From Oscillospiraceae bacterium (GTDB lineage: Bacteria > Bacillota > Clostridia > Oscillospirales > Ruminococcaceae): a stretch of DNA of 64,000 bases. Where the stretch lies: NCBI GenBank assembly GCA_009781425.1, contig WQYC01000008.1, forward strand, positions 1 through 64,000, in the 5' to 3' direction. The notes below the pieces were generated by a model, which did no database searches, was not told the origin of the DNA, and worked only from the letters and a program-made list of their open reading frames with translations. Below, piece by piece: positions 39,015-48,375 of the stretch. Every line of letters starts with the position of its first letter. Position 1 is the stretch's first letter. The translations under genes and the position numbers were made by a program.

Positions 39015-39524
39015 ATGAACACAGAAAAAACAAACACCAAAACAAGAGCCCCTGCTTCCCAAAACCGATATATGCAGGAATGGAAGAATTTCTACTTCTT
39101 CCTGTGCGGCGAAGAAGCGAAGCAGTCGGCTACACAACTGCTGATTGACCGTGATTATTTACTGCCCACCGAGCAGCCAAATCAAGAGAAAATCACCTCC
39201 GAGGCGCGCTATTTCGCAGCTTCGCTTGCCGAACGGCTCAAAGGCAACAGAAACGCGCGCAGATTTGGGCTGAGCGGAATCGCAGAAAATATCGGAACGC
39301 TGACCGCACTGCAGGATTTATCGCTGCTCTACTTCTATATCGGCAATCTTTACGGCTCGGTACTTTGGCGGATGCCGTATAACCTGCAGCGTTTGGCTGT
39401 AAATCACGACGCGCTCGGTATGTATCTGAACGTGTTTGCGGATACGTTTACAGAATGTGCAAATAAAGAAGAACCGGAAGCAGATACAGGCGAACAGGAA
39501 GGACAGCTTTATGAAGAGAATTAA
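39015..39524 (+). CDS. Hypothetical protein of transfer operon
   Basis: Start at MNTEKTNTKTRAPASQ after aaaggaaa SD. Confidence 0.55.
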   Translation: MNTEKTNTKTRAPASQNRYMQEWKNFYFFLCGEEAKQSATQLLIDRDYLLPTEQPNQEKITSEARYFAASLAERLKGNRNARRFGLSGIAENIGTLTALQDLSLLYFYIGNLYGSVLWRMPYNLQRLAVNHDALGMYLNVFADTFTECANKEEPEADTGEQEGQLYEEN

Positions 39525-39864
39525 GGCAATAAAAACGAAAAGAATTGCCCTTGTCTGCTATGTCTGCCTTATCGCCTTCGCCGCGCTTTCGATTCCCGCC
39601 TATGCAATTGAGGACGTATTCACCGCCGCAAACAGGATTATACGCGAGGTGTATACAGGAATCGCGGGGCTTTCCACAGTTCTCGCAGGGCTTATGACCA
39701 CGGTAGCCGTAATCGGTGCGAAGATGTCAAACAATCAGCATAAGTCAGACCAGGCTTGGGATTGGCTCAAAAGAATCTGGATTGCATGGGCAATTATCAA
39801 CGGCATAGGTGCGTTTATCGCATACATAGTTCCGCTGTTCAGCGGACTCAATACCCTCGGATAA
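39511..39864 (+). CDS. VirB2/TrbC-like conjugative pilin protein
   Basis: Signal-like N-terminus MKRIKAIKTKRIALVCYVCLIAFAALSIPAYA; two TM helices with SNNQHKSDQAWDWLKRIWIAWAIINGIGAF. Confidence 0.7.
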   Translation: MKRIKAIKTKRIALVCYVCLIAFAALSIPAYAIEDVFTAANRIIREVYTGIAGLSTVLAGLMTTVAVIGAKMSNNQHKSDQAWDWLKRIWIAWAIINGIGAFIAYIVPLFSGLNTLG

Positions 39865-39910
39865 GTAATGCAAAAATTAATAAAAGGAGGCGGTTACAAT
39901 AGTAAACAGC

Positions 39911-41734
39911 ATGATGCAGAGCTTGTTCCAGTGGTTTTACGGCTTATTCATAAACTGCATAACGTTCGTTGCGAATTCCGTGCTTGACGTTATGACAACG
40001 AGCTTAGTTTTTTTCGAGAAATACGCGCCTGCCGTCCTCGATTTATACGATGTTTTCACGGCGGTAGGCTGGGCGTTGCTTCTCGGAAATTTAGTATTTC
40101 AGGCAATGAAAGCGATGCTGGCGGGGCTCGGGTTTGAAACCGAGTCCCCCGCTTCACTTTTGGCAAGGACAGGAATCTACGGCTTTTTACTGCTCACAAG
40201 CAAGCCGATTTGCCTTTTCGGGTTAAGCCTCGGCGGGCAAATAATTGACCTGCTGAACGTACCGAGAAGCATCAAAATCACATCACCTGACGCAACGCTT
40301 TTTACATCACTTGGCGATTCAAGCTGGATAATGGTTATAATCATCGGGACTGTTATCGGCTTTCAGTTTATAAAGCTGTTCTTTGAAATAGGTGAGCGAT
40401 ACGTTATAGTCTGCATTTTGACGCTTCTCGCGCCGCTCGGCTTCTCGATGGGCGGCAGTAAGGCAACAAAGGACATCGCAACAGGATATATTCGTATGTT
40501 CGCTTCAATGATTATTATGATGATTCTGAATGTACTTTTTTTGAAGCTTACTTTAGATGTAATGTCAACTACCCCAACCTCAGCGACGGTTATTCCGTGG
40601 TGTATTTTAATAGTTGCACTTGTACGCACAGCGAGAAAAGCTGACAGCATAATTTCACGAATCGGCTTGAACCCTGCAATTACAGGCGACCCGCTAACAG
40701 GCAGAGGCGGCGCAATGGCATTAACACTGCTTGCGGCGCGTGCCTTGACAAGAAGCACGGCGGCGAAATCGAGAGCGGTTAGAGCAGGCGGCGCAGGAGG
40801 AGGCTCTGCGAGAAACGTAAATAGCAGAACGCAGGCGAATAATTCTTTTAATAATCAGTCGTCATTAAACGCTAACAACAATCAAAATAACGCGGCGGCT
40901 TTAGGTGGTGGCAGTAACAATACGCAAAACTCAAACAATCAGCAGAAATCAAGCACAGCTATGAGCAATAAAACCAATCAGGGAGGAAATGCTATGGAAA
41001 GCAAGCAAAGCACAGCGCCGAAGGCTTCTACGCAGATTAATTCAAACAGATTCGGCGACAGTAATTTATCGAGCAAAAACAGTAATCCAGCAAATATGCA
41101 AAGCAGCGCAAAAACGCAGAGCGGTGTTAATAATGCGAGTTCAAGCAACGCAAATAGCGCGAATTCAAGTAATGCCGCTAATTCTCCGTCATCTTCGCCG
41201 AAAACGTCTGTGAATTCAATGTCGAAGCAGAGTAGCACTGTTAACGGCGGCAAAAACCCCGGTTCTTCTGCGGCTATGAGTAAAAACCCGCAGACTGCCG
41301 TTAATAATGGCAAAAACACCGCCGGTTCTGCGAATCCGGGAACGAAAGCGCAGTCTACTGCACAAGGTGGCGGAAAGCCGCAAAGCGGAAGCAATTCTCA
41401 AAGCGCAAAACACCCCCAAGGTGGCAATTCTCCGCAAGGCGCAAATCCCCCGCAAGGCAGTAGCTGCCCCCAGGGCAAAAACGCTAAAGCTCAGAGAATC
41501 GCCGAAAAGCTTAGAGCTAATGGTAATCCGCCTGCCGCAAGCGCCGCTAAGAATCAGCAAGCTTCCGTGAATAATGGCAAAAACCCCTTCCCACAAGCCG
41601 CGAGTCCGGTCAGAACGTCACAGCCTGCCGTTAAGGAAGGCAAAAACGACGCGAAAGCGGTTGACGTAAACGAAAGCGTGCCGTCTGCGGCAGTGGAAAA
41701 TAACAATAACAGCGAGGTGAATAATAATGGCTAA
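39911..41734 (+). CDS. VirB6/TrbL-like polytopic T4SS protein with long N/S/Q/G/K-rich repetitive tail
   Basis: Multiple TM helices over the first ~270 aa; low-complexity tail (NNGKNPGSSAAMSKNPQTAVNNGKNTAGSANPG...). Confidence 0.75.
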   Translation: MMQSLFQWFYGLFINCITFVANSVLDVMTTSLVFFEKYAPAVLDLYDVFTAVGWALLLGNLVFQAMKAMLAGLGFETESPASLLARTGIYGFLLLTSKPICLFGLSLGGQIIDLLNVPRSIKITSPDATLFTSLGDSSWIMVIIIGTVIGFQFIKLFFEIGERYVIVCILTLLAPLGFSMGGSKATKDIATGYIRMFASMIIMMILNVLFLKLTLDVMSTTPTSATVIPWCILIVALVRTARKADSIISRIGLNPAITGDPLTGRGGAMALTLLAARALTRSTAAKSRAVRAGGAGGGSARNVNSRTQANNSFNNQSSLNANNNQNNAAALGGGSNNTQNSNNQQKSSTAMSNKTNQGGNAMESKQSTAPKASTQINSNRFGDSNLSSKNSNPANMQSSAKTQSGVNNASSSNANSANSSNAANSPSSSPKTSVNSMSKQSSTVNGGKNPGSSAAMSKNPQTAVNNGKNTAGSANPGTKAQSTAQGGGKPQSGSNSQSAKHPQGGNSPQGANPPQGSSCPQGKNAKAQRIAEKLRANGNPPAASAAKNQQASVNNGKNPFPQAASPVRTSQPAVKEGKNDAKAVDVNESVPSAAVENNNNSEVNNNG

Positions 41735-42869
41735 AAAGAGCGGACTTCAAACTGCGGTCAACACGGCGCATCATGCCCACGCAATCCGAAAAATTATCAA
41801 GGGCGCAATGATGGGCGGGGTGAAAGGCGCGGCAGTACAAGCAGTGAAAAATTATTGGTTCAAAATAGCGGGAATCGCTTTTGTTTTAATTATAATCCCC
41901 GTGGTTTTCTTTCTAAGCCTGCCTGCGATTATCTTCGGTTCGCTTTTCTCGTCCGGGCAAACGGCGGAGGAATTAGTTGAAGTCTATTACGGCGATTACA
42001 GATGGTATGCTACCCAACATCAGTCAATAATAGAAAAAACATTTTGGGATACCTTCGAGGATTTTGATTATGACGATGATTCGCATACTAACATATCGGG
42101 AAGTATAAAAGAACAGGGCTCAGTAATGGACAGGAACTGGTTTGTCGCGATTCATGCCGTTTACTTAGAAAACGCAATGCCTACATACAATGAAATATGG
42201 GATTTCTCCCGAAACCTGTTTGAAACTCGGATTACAGAAGCGGAAACAGGAAGAAAAACCCATCAGATTCCGCCTTGCCCGGAGACGGGCGAAGAAAGAC
42301 CGCTCTACAGCGTAATTTCCGTAACACGAACAATGGAAATAATCTACATAGACCAGTATAGATTAATGGAGATTTTAGGCTTCGGAAGTGATGAAATCGA
42401 ATGGGCGGAGCTGATTTATTCGACTATTACGGGGACGGATATAGAAAGCGGCGGAGCTTTAATTGAGGGAATTAAGCTTATAAATCCCCTCCCGATTAGG
42501 TGGCAGAGTGCGGTGACTTCTAACTTTGGAAACCGAGTAGACCCGATTGACGGCAGTGCGGATTATCACACGGGTATCGACCTCAAAGCACCCGAAGGCA
42601 CGGACATAAAGGCGGTCATGGACGGCGAGGTTGTTTCTGTCGTTTTCGGCGAAACAGGCTACGGCTATCTTGTGAAAATCGACCACGGGGACGGAATTGA
42701 AACGCTCTACGCTCATTGCAGTGCGATTTATGTTACCGAGAAACAGGAAGTGACGCAGGGTGAAATTATCGCGGCTGTCGGGAATACAGGTAAATCTACC
42801 GGCAATCATCTGCATTTTGAAATCAGAGTAAACGGTAAGGCAATAAATCCGCGTCCATATCTAAATTAA
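41727..42869 (+). CDS. T4SS-associated M23 peptidoglycan hydrolase
   Basis: TM segment; SNFGNRVDPIDGSADYHTGIDLKAPEGT ... HLHFEIRVNGKAINPRPYL. Confidence 0.88.
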   Translation: MAKKSGLQTAVNTAHHAHAIRKIIKGAMMGGVKGAAVQAVKNYWFKIAGIAFVLIIIPVVFFLSLPAIIFGSLFSSGQTAEELVEVYYGDYRWYATQHQSIIEKTFWDTFEDFDYDDDSHTNISGSIKEQGSVMDRNWFVAIHAVYLENAMPTYNEIWDFSRNLFETRITEAETGRKTHQIPPCPETGEERPLYSVISVTRTMEIIYIDQYRLMEILGFGSDEIEWAELIYSTITGTDIESGGALIEGIKLINPLPIRWQSAVTSNFGNRVDPIDGSADYHTGIDLKAPEGTDIKAVMDGEVVSVVFGETGYGYLVKIDHGDGIETLYAHCSAIYVTEKQEVTQGEIIAAVGNTGKSTGNHLHFEIRVNGKAINPRPYLN

Positions 42870-42890
42870 ACTAAAGAAAGGAATTTTATT

Positions 42891-43178
42891 ATGGAACCCA
42901 GCATTGTATATATCCCCGTTAATTACACCGAAGCGGGGAAAATACTCGGCTTGTTTGAGCTGAGGAATCTTGTCGAAGCGGTTATTCTTTGCGTACCTCT
43001 GTTGTTTTTCACGCTTTTTTGTCTGCCGTTTTCAATTACTGCGAACATTGTCCTGACGGCGATTTTTGTCGTGCCGACAGGCGGGTTTGCGCTGATTGGC
43101 ATACATGATTACAGCTTAATTAACTTTATCAGAGTGTACCGGAGGTGGCGGAAAAGCAAGGCGGTGCTTGAATTTTAA
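42891..43178 (+). CDS. PrgI/VirB3-like T4SS protein
   Basis: Short two-TM protein upstream of the VirB4 homologue (YIPVNYTEAGKILGLFELRNLVEAVIL). Confidence 0.7.
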   Translation: MEPSIVYIPVNYTEAGKILGLFELRNLVEAVILCVPLLFFTLFCLPFSITANIVLTAIFVVPTGGFALIGIHDYSLINFIRVYRRWRKSKAVLEF

Positions 43179-43186
43179 TCGGATTG

Positions 43187-43216
43187 TTGACAAACAAGCA
43201 TTAAGTGTGATATACT
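43187..43216 (+). promoter_or_regulatory. Sigma-A promoter TTGACA-18-TATACT for MNT/HEPN module
   Basis: ttgaca 43187-43192; tatact 43211-43216. Confidence 0.65.
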
Positions 43217-43238
43217 ATGAACGAAGGGCGGTGATTTC

Positions 43239-43580
43239 ATGTGTACTCAAAGTCAATTACAGACTATACTTTCAACGATAAAACGGGAAGCCGAGAATAT
43301 TTTCGGCGATAAGCTCGTTGACGTTATTTTGTATGGCTCGTATGCCCGCGGTGATAACAATGAGGATTCTGATATTGACGTGATGATAAAGGTTGACATT
43401 GAAAAAGTAGAATTTTCAAAGTACAGATGGAAAATAAGCGAAGTTATGAGCAATTTATCATTGGAACATGATATTTTAGTTTCAACCCATTTGCAAGATA
43501 AATATACTTTTGAAAAATATAAAAGTGCAGTACCTTTTTATCAGAATGTTATTAACGAGGGGGTATCGGCATATGCTTGA
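43239..43580 (+). CDS. MNT-type nucleotidyltransferase (MntA-like antitoxin)
   Basis: LYGSYARGDNNEDSDIDVMI = GSX10DXD motif. Confidence 0.9.
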   Translation: MCTQSQLQTILSTIKREAENIFGDKLVDVILYGSYARGDNNEDSDIDVMIKVDIEKVEFSKYRWKISEVMSNLSLEHDILVSTHLQDKYTFEKYKSAVPFYQNVINEGVSAYA

Positions 43581-43971
43581 TAAAGAAAAACAAGATTTAT
43601 CTAAGTATAGGTTAAGCACCGCATTAGACTTGTTAGAAGTTTCAAAGGTAAATATTGATGTTGATGCGAAGTCATCAGTCAATCGTTCTTATTATGCAAT
43701 ATATACCGCGATGAGGGCTGTTCTCGCGCTTGATGGTTATGACGCTAAGAAACACTCAGGAATTATATCCGAATTCCGAAAGCTATATATTAAAACAAGT
43801 GTTTTTGATGTAAGATTCTCTGTAATAATCCATGATTTATTCACCATAAGAAATGAATGCGATTATGAGGATTTTTACATTGTTTCAAAAGAGGATGCCA
43901 GAACGCAACTGACAAATGCCGAAGAATTCGTACACGCAATTAACAATTATCTAACCGAAAAATTTAATTAA
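43573..43971 (+). CDS. HEPN-domain protein (partner of MNT)
   Basis: MLDKEKQDLSKYRLSTALDLLEVSKVN...SVNRSYYAIYTAMRAVLALDGYDAKKHSGIISEFRKLYIK...RNECDYEDFY. Confidence 0.87.
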   Translation: MLDKEKQDLSKYRLSTALDLLEVSKVNIDVDAKSSVNRSYYAIYTAMRAVLALDGYDAKKHSGIISEFRKLYIKTSVFDVRFSVIIHDLFTIRNECDYEDFYIVSKEDARTQLTNAEEFVHAINNYLTEKFN

Positions 43972-43993
43972 CCCCGCATAATTTAACACAAAC

Positions 43994-44030
43994 AGCCGAA
44001 GAAGCTACTTTTCTTCGGCTGTATTTTTTA
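43994..44030 (+). terminator. Intrinsic terminator
   Basis: agccgaagaa-gctactt-ttcttcggct + gtatttttta. Confidence 0.85.
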
Positions 44031-44044
44031 TTCAGGAGGAGAAA

Positions 44045-46477
44045 ATGTCAAGAATCAAACCACCGACACAGCCCGAAAAGAGCGGCGTAAGCTTTAAAAT
44101 CCCGAAAATCCTCGATGTAAAAGCTTGGCTGTTCGGGAAACAGCACGAATACGATGACGGGAACCGTCCACAGTCCCCGCATACGTTCTTACCCATTAAA
44201 GACATTCGCGACGGCATAGTTATTACCGCCGATAACCGATATATCAAGGTTTTAGAAGTACTACCTGTAAATTTCTATTTGAAAAGCGCGATTGAACAGC
44301 AGAATATAATTCATTACTTTGCGAATTATTTGAAAATCGCGCCGTATAACCTACAAATCATCGTGCAGACAGGAAAGGCAGATATTGACGCTTACTGCAC
44401 TAATATGCAGGAGCTGCACGATAATGAGGAGAACGAGAATTGTCAGGTGATGATTCAGGAAAACTCACGGCTTGTAAATTATTTGGCTGTGAATGAAGCG
44501 ATTACGCATCGTTTTTTTCTTGTGTTTCAATACGAAAACATTGCGGGAGCGTCAAGCTATGAGGCGATTTTAAAAAGCCTTGCTGACCATGTTAATAACG
44601 CTGTCGGCTATCTTGAATACTGCGGCTTGGAATTCGTCTGTCATGAAAATCCTGATGATTTTCTCAGACAAATGCTGAACAAACAGCGCGGGACTTCCGA
44701 TAATTCGCTTTCACCTGCCTGCATTGATACGACAAACAAGGACTTTATCATCGTTGACGGCGTGTATTATTCATATTTGTATGTCGCAGGCTATGGTTAC
44801 AACACGCAGAACAGCACAGCCTGGCTTGCGCCTTTCGTTGAGGCGGGCGACGGTATTTCGTTTAGTTTCTATGCCGAGAAGCTACGGAAAGAAAAAATAC
44901 TGCCGAGAATCGCGAAAATAACTATGCTCAACCGCTCCCGTATGCGTGACATCGGCGATACGCGGATTGACTTTGAACAGCTTGACGATGCGATTGGCGC
45001 AGGAATGTACATCAAAGACGAGATGAACCGCAACGGCGAGGAATTCTACTATATGCATACTCTGATTGAGATTACAGCCGGCGATGAGGAAACCCTGAAG
45101 AAACGAATCGCCCAGACGGAAACTATGTGTACAGCGATGGATATAGCGGTGAAGCGTGCGGATTACAAGCAGAAGGAAGCGTATTTATCGTCATTACCTT
45201 TGCTTTCGCTTGACCCCGACTTAAAGAAAATGTCGCGAAGAAACGTACTGACCTCGGGGCTTGCGGGTTCGTTTCCGTTTTCCAGCTTTGAGCTTTGCGA
45301 CCAAAAAGGCGTGTTTATGGGAATCAATCGGCACAATAACTCGGCGGTTATAGCCGACTTCTTCGACAGTTCTAAATACAGCAACGCGAATCTTTCGATT
45401 ATGGGAATGTCGGGTGCGGGAAAGACGTTCCTGTTACAGCTTATGACCCTGCGCCTGCGGATGCAGGGGACGCAGGTATTTATAATCGCTCCGCTTAAAG
45501 GCTGGGAATTTAAGAAAGCCTGCGAAGCGATTGGCGGGAAATACATAAAGCTGTCACCGGGTTCATCAGATTGCATAAATATCATGGAAATAAGGCGGAC
45601 TTCAATGGATATCGACAGCGACAGCGGACGCGGCGACTCGGTTTTGGCAGATAAGGTGCAGAAGCTGCATATTTTTTTCTCGTTGCTGTATCCGACAATT
45701 ACAACCGAAGAAAAGCTTCTGCTCGATTCGGCTATTATTCAAACCTACAGCAAGTTCGGGATTACGCACGACAACAGCAGTCTTTACAAGGAAGACAACA
45801 CTTTAAAGCTAATGCCTACGCTCAAAGACCTGCACGGTGTTCTGTCCGCAAAAGCGGAATCCAAGGGGCTCGCACTTGCTCTTAGTATGTTCGTGTCGGG
45901 CTCAGCATCACGGCTCGGCGGGCAGACAAATGTGAATCTCAACAACAAGTACATCGTCTTAGATATATCGGAAATGGGTAAGGGATTGCTTCCGCTCGGA
46001 ATGTTCCTTGCCCTTGATTTTGTCTGGGATGAAGCGAAGAAATCACGCATTACAAAGAAAGCCGTCTGCCTTGACGAAGTCTGGGAGCTTATAGGCTCCG
46101 GCGCGAATGAGCTTGCGGCGGACTTCGTGCTTGAAATCTTCAAAATCATCCGCGGGCTCGGCGGCATGGCGATTGCGGCGACGCAGGATTTGGTGGACTT
46201 CTTTGCACTTTCGGACGGCAAATACGGCAAAGGAATTCTCAACAACTGCCGTACTAAGATTATTTTGCAATTAGAGGAAGACGAGGCGCAGACGGTGAAG
46301 AAATATCTCGCGCTCAGCGATGAAGAAACCTTACAGATTATCCGCAACGGACGCGGGAACGGGCTTCTTTGCACCGGACGGAATCGAATTAACGTCGAGT
46401 TTCGCGGAAGCTCGAAAGAATATGACCTAATTACAACAAATCGTGAAGATTTAGAAAGGACTTTAAATGAACAATAA
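44045..46477 (+). CDS. VirB4/TraC-family conjugative ATPase
   Basis: MGMSGAGKTFLLQLMTLRLRMQGTQVFIIAPLKGWEF; KAVCLDEVWELIGSGANELAADFVLEIFKIIRGLGGMAIAATQDL. Confidence 0.93.
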   Translation: MSRIKPPTQPEKSGVSFKIPKILDVKAWLFGKQHEYDDGNRPQSPHTFLPIKDIRDGIVITADNRYIKVLEVLPVNFYLKSAIEQQNIIHYFANYLKIAPYNLQIIVQTGKADIDAYCTNMQELHDNEENENCQVMIQENSRLVNYLAVNEAITHRFFLVFQYENIAGASSYEAILKSLADHVNNAVGYLEYCGLEFVCHENPDDFLRQMLNKQRGTSDNSLSPACIDTTNKDFIIVDGVYYSYLYVAGYGYNTQNSTAWLAPFVEAGDGISFSFYAEKLRKEKILPRIAKITMLNRSRMRDIGDTRIDFEQLDDAIGAGMYIKDEMNRNGEEFYYMHTLIEITAGDEETLKKRIAQTETMCTAMDIAVKRADYKQKEAYLSSLPLLSLDPDLKKMSRRNVLTSGLAGSFPFSSFELCDQKGVFMGINRHNNSAVIADFFDSSKYSNANLSIMGMSGAGKTFLLQLMTLRLRMQGTQVFIIAPLKGWEFKKACEAIGGKYIKLSPGSSDCINIMEIRRTSMDIDSDSGRGDSVLADKVQKLHIFFSLLYPTITTEEKLLLDSAIIQTYSKFGITHDNSSLYKEDNTLKLMPTLKDLHGVLSAKAESKGLALALSMFVSGSASRLGGQTNVNLNNKYIVLDISEMGKGLLPLGMFLALDFVWDEAKKSRITKKAVCLDEVWELIGSGANELAADFVLEIFKIIRGLGGMAIAATQDLVDFFALSDGKYGKGILNNCRTKIILQLEEDEAQTVKKYLALSDEETLQIIRNGRGNGLLCTGRNRINVEFRGSSKEYDLITTNREDLERTLNEQ

Positions 46478-47123
46478 CAGAGAAAAATTATTAAGACATT
46501 CAAGTAATGCCAAGCGGCTGTCTGCCGAGGGCTTAGGCTTGATTAGTCTTGACGGAAAAATGGCAAAAAGCAAATTCGAGCGGGCTATATATGAGCTTGA
46601 CTCAATGCGGGAAAAGCTGAAGCAGTACATATCGGACTTTGAAGAAACGCAGGTGAACAACGAGCTTGCGGATATGCTGAAAAAGGATTCCGATTGTAAT
46701 ACCTCAGCGAGCGGCTCGGTTGAAATCATCGGTGAAAGCTGGCTTCATCTGCGGATTGAAATGCTGCTCCCGAGTGATAAAAACCATGTCGAAATTAGGC
46801 GGCTTTCAAACACTGTAACGAAGCTGCTTGACCTTCAATCGGAATATGCCGGTTATCTGCCGCAGTACGAGCAAGCTTTATTAGTGATTATCGAACACAC
46901 AAGCCCCGAGAAAGCCCAAAGCTACGACCATGACAACAAAGGCTACAGAGCAATTCCGAACGCGCTGAAAGGACGGATATTTGACGACGACAATCAGTTT
47001 ACGATGTCGCTCGGGTTGTTTTCGGTGCATGAAGAGAATGACCCGCACTGTGATATTTATGTAATTCCGGTTGAAGATATTGCGGACTTTGCGGCGCATT
47101 ATCTTAATTTCAACAATTTATAA
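46467..47123 (+). CDS. Hypothetical protein of transfer operon
   Basis: Overlaps VirB4 stop; no recognised domain. Confidence 0.6.
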   Translation: MNNNREKLLRHSSNAKRLSAEGLGLISLDGKMAKSKFERAIYELDSMREKLKQYISDFEETQVNNELADMLKKDSDCNTSASGSVEIIGESWLHLRIEMLLPSDKNHVEIRRLSNTVTKLLDLQSEYAGYLPQYEQALLVIIEHTSPEKAQSYDHDNKGYRAIPNALKGRIFDDDNQFTMSLGLFSVHEENDPHCDIYVIPVEDIADFAAHYLNFNNL

Positions 47124-47130
47124 CAGAAAA

Positions 47131-47204
47131 ACCACTAAGCGCATATTAAGAAATTAATCACTTTTGAACTGACAAAACCATGCAATTGCGCTTAGTGGTA
47201 TAAT
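47131..47204 (+). promoter_or_regulatory. 13-bp perfect inverted repeat overlapping an extended -10 promoter
   Basis: ACCACTAAGCGCA 47131-47143 / TGCGCTTAGTGGT 47187-47199; TGGTATAAT ends at 47204. Confidence 0.65.
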
Positions 47205-47283
47205 CCGCTTAAAATGCACGTTTGAGAGATAAAAAGAGCGTGATTTTTCAAAAACCGCTTAGATATAAGAAAGGAATAAGCGT

Positions 47284-48375
47284 ATGTTAATCAGCAAGGC
47301 AGAAATGGATGTGCTCCGGATTGTCGGAGCACATAAAGATGCCCCGGCAGAAATTATTAAAAATGTGTTGGGCGAGTTCTTAGACGATATGCTTGAACGC
47401 GGTTATTTGAAAAGCACCAGAGAGAATACAAACCTCCGTCTTACGAATGCAGGAGTAAAACTTTTATTAGAAGCGGGGACTAAGGCAAAAACAGGAACAC
47501 GTGTTATTGGCAGAACACTGGAGCGCAGGCATCAGGGTGCGCAGGTATCTATATTTCTATGCGAGCTTGGTATCGATGTGTTTTTAAAAGATGTTATTAA
47601 GGAAGTCATAGTCAACCCTGCCTATCTGTCATCGGCAGAAATGAGGAGACAAGGATATAAGAATATGGTCGGTATGTCTAAATTCAACGGGTTACTTTAT
47701 TCAAATAAAGTAACCTACGCAGTGTATAACGTATCTGACACTTCCGAAAAATTCTACCCGCTCACTGATGAAAGCGTTTTCAAGTGCGAAATCATTCGGG
47801 CGCACGTCCCTGCAGAAATAATGTATATCGCGGATTGCAGTTTAAAGGAAATGGCAGAGACTTATGTAAATCGCCCCCCGGCAGAAATTATTGAAAACGC
47901 TTCTCCCGCCGCCGACTTCTATCAGGCGATTGAATTATTTACCGCACCTGTATATCTCGTGCCAGCGGACAGTATCGGAAGAGCCCAGCTTCAAATTATG
48001 CTGACGGAAAATTACAAAGAAAAACTGGCTCGGTATATGATTGACGCGACCTTCCGTGAACCGCCCGCGAATTATCTTGACGCTGTGTTTGACGAAAACA
48101 AGCACCTCATTATCTTTATCGACTTTGATGTAAAGCGATTAGAGAAAGCTATTAGATTAACTGAGAATCTGCACATACTTGTTCTGACAGAGCAGGAAGA
48201 CGCACTCAGAGCTTTACTTAACGGGCGCAGTGCCGCAATTTATTCGATTGACACAAACGAAGTGTTAAACGATGTTTTACAAATCCCGCCGCTTGAAAAC
48301 AGGCGGCTTGAACAATTCAGAAATGAGAAAGGAGATGGTGTACTTGCAGAAAAATTTAATAGAAACGATAATTGA
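47284..48375 (+). CDS. Putative wHTH protein, replication-relaxation-like (tentative)
   Basis: N-terminal winged-helix-like segment (MDVLRIVGAHKDAPAEIIKNVLGEFLDDMLERGYLKSTRENTNLRLTNAG), directly upstream of VirD4. Confidence 0.45.
   Translation: MLISKAEMDVLRIVGAHKDAPAEIIKNVLGEFLDDMLERGYLKSTRENTNLRLTNAGVKLLLEAGTKAKTGTRVIGRTLERRHQGAQVSIFLCELGIDVFLKDVIKEVIVNPAYLSSAEMRRQGYKNMVGMSKFNGLLYSNKVTYAVYNVSDTSEKFYPLTDESVFKCEIIRAHVPAEIMYIADCSLKEMAETYVNRPPAEIIENASPAADFYQAIELFTAPVYLVPADSIGRAQLQIMLTENYKEKLARYMIDATFREPPANYLDAVFDENKHLIIFIDFDVKRLEKAIRLTENLHILVLTEQEDALRALLNGRSAAIYSIDTNEVLNDVLQIPPLENRRLEQFRNEKGDGVLAEKFNRNDN

Noticed and set aside
40978-41596. Minus-strand ORFs (138 and 126 aa) in the VirB6-like tail region
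   Set aside because: Leu/Phe-rich and Arg-rich products arise from reading the low-complexity N/K/S/Q coding repeats on the reverse strand.
40800-41700. CRISPR-like repetition
   Set aside because: Repeats are degenerate, in frame and of variable spacing; a coding low-complexity region. No cas genes or regular repeat-spacer array in the window.
41727-42869. M23 gene as defence or toxin cargo
   Set aside because: TM-anchored M23 hydrolase located between VirB6- and VirB3-like genes is an expected T4SS wall-remodelling component.
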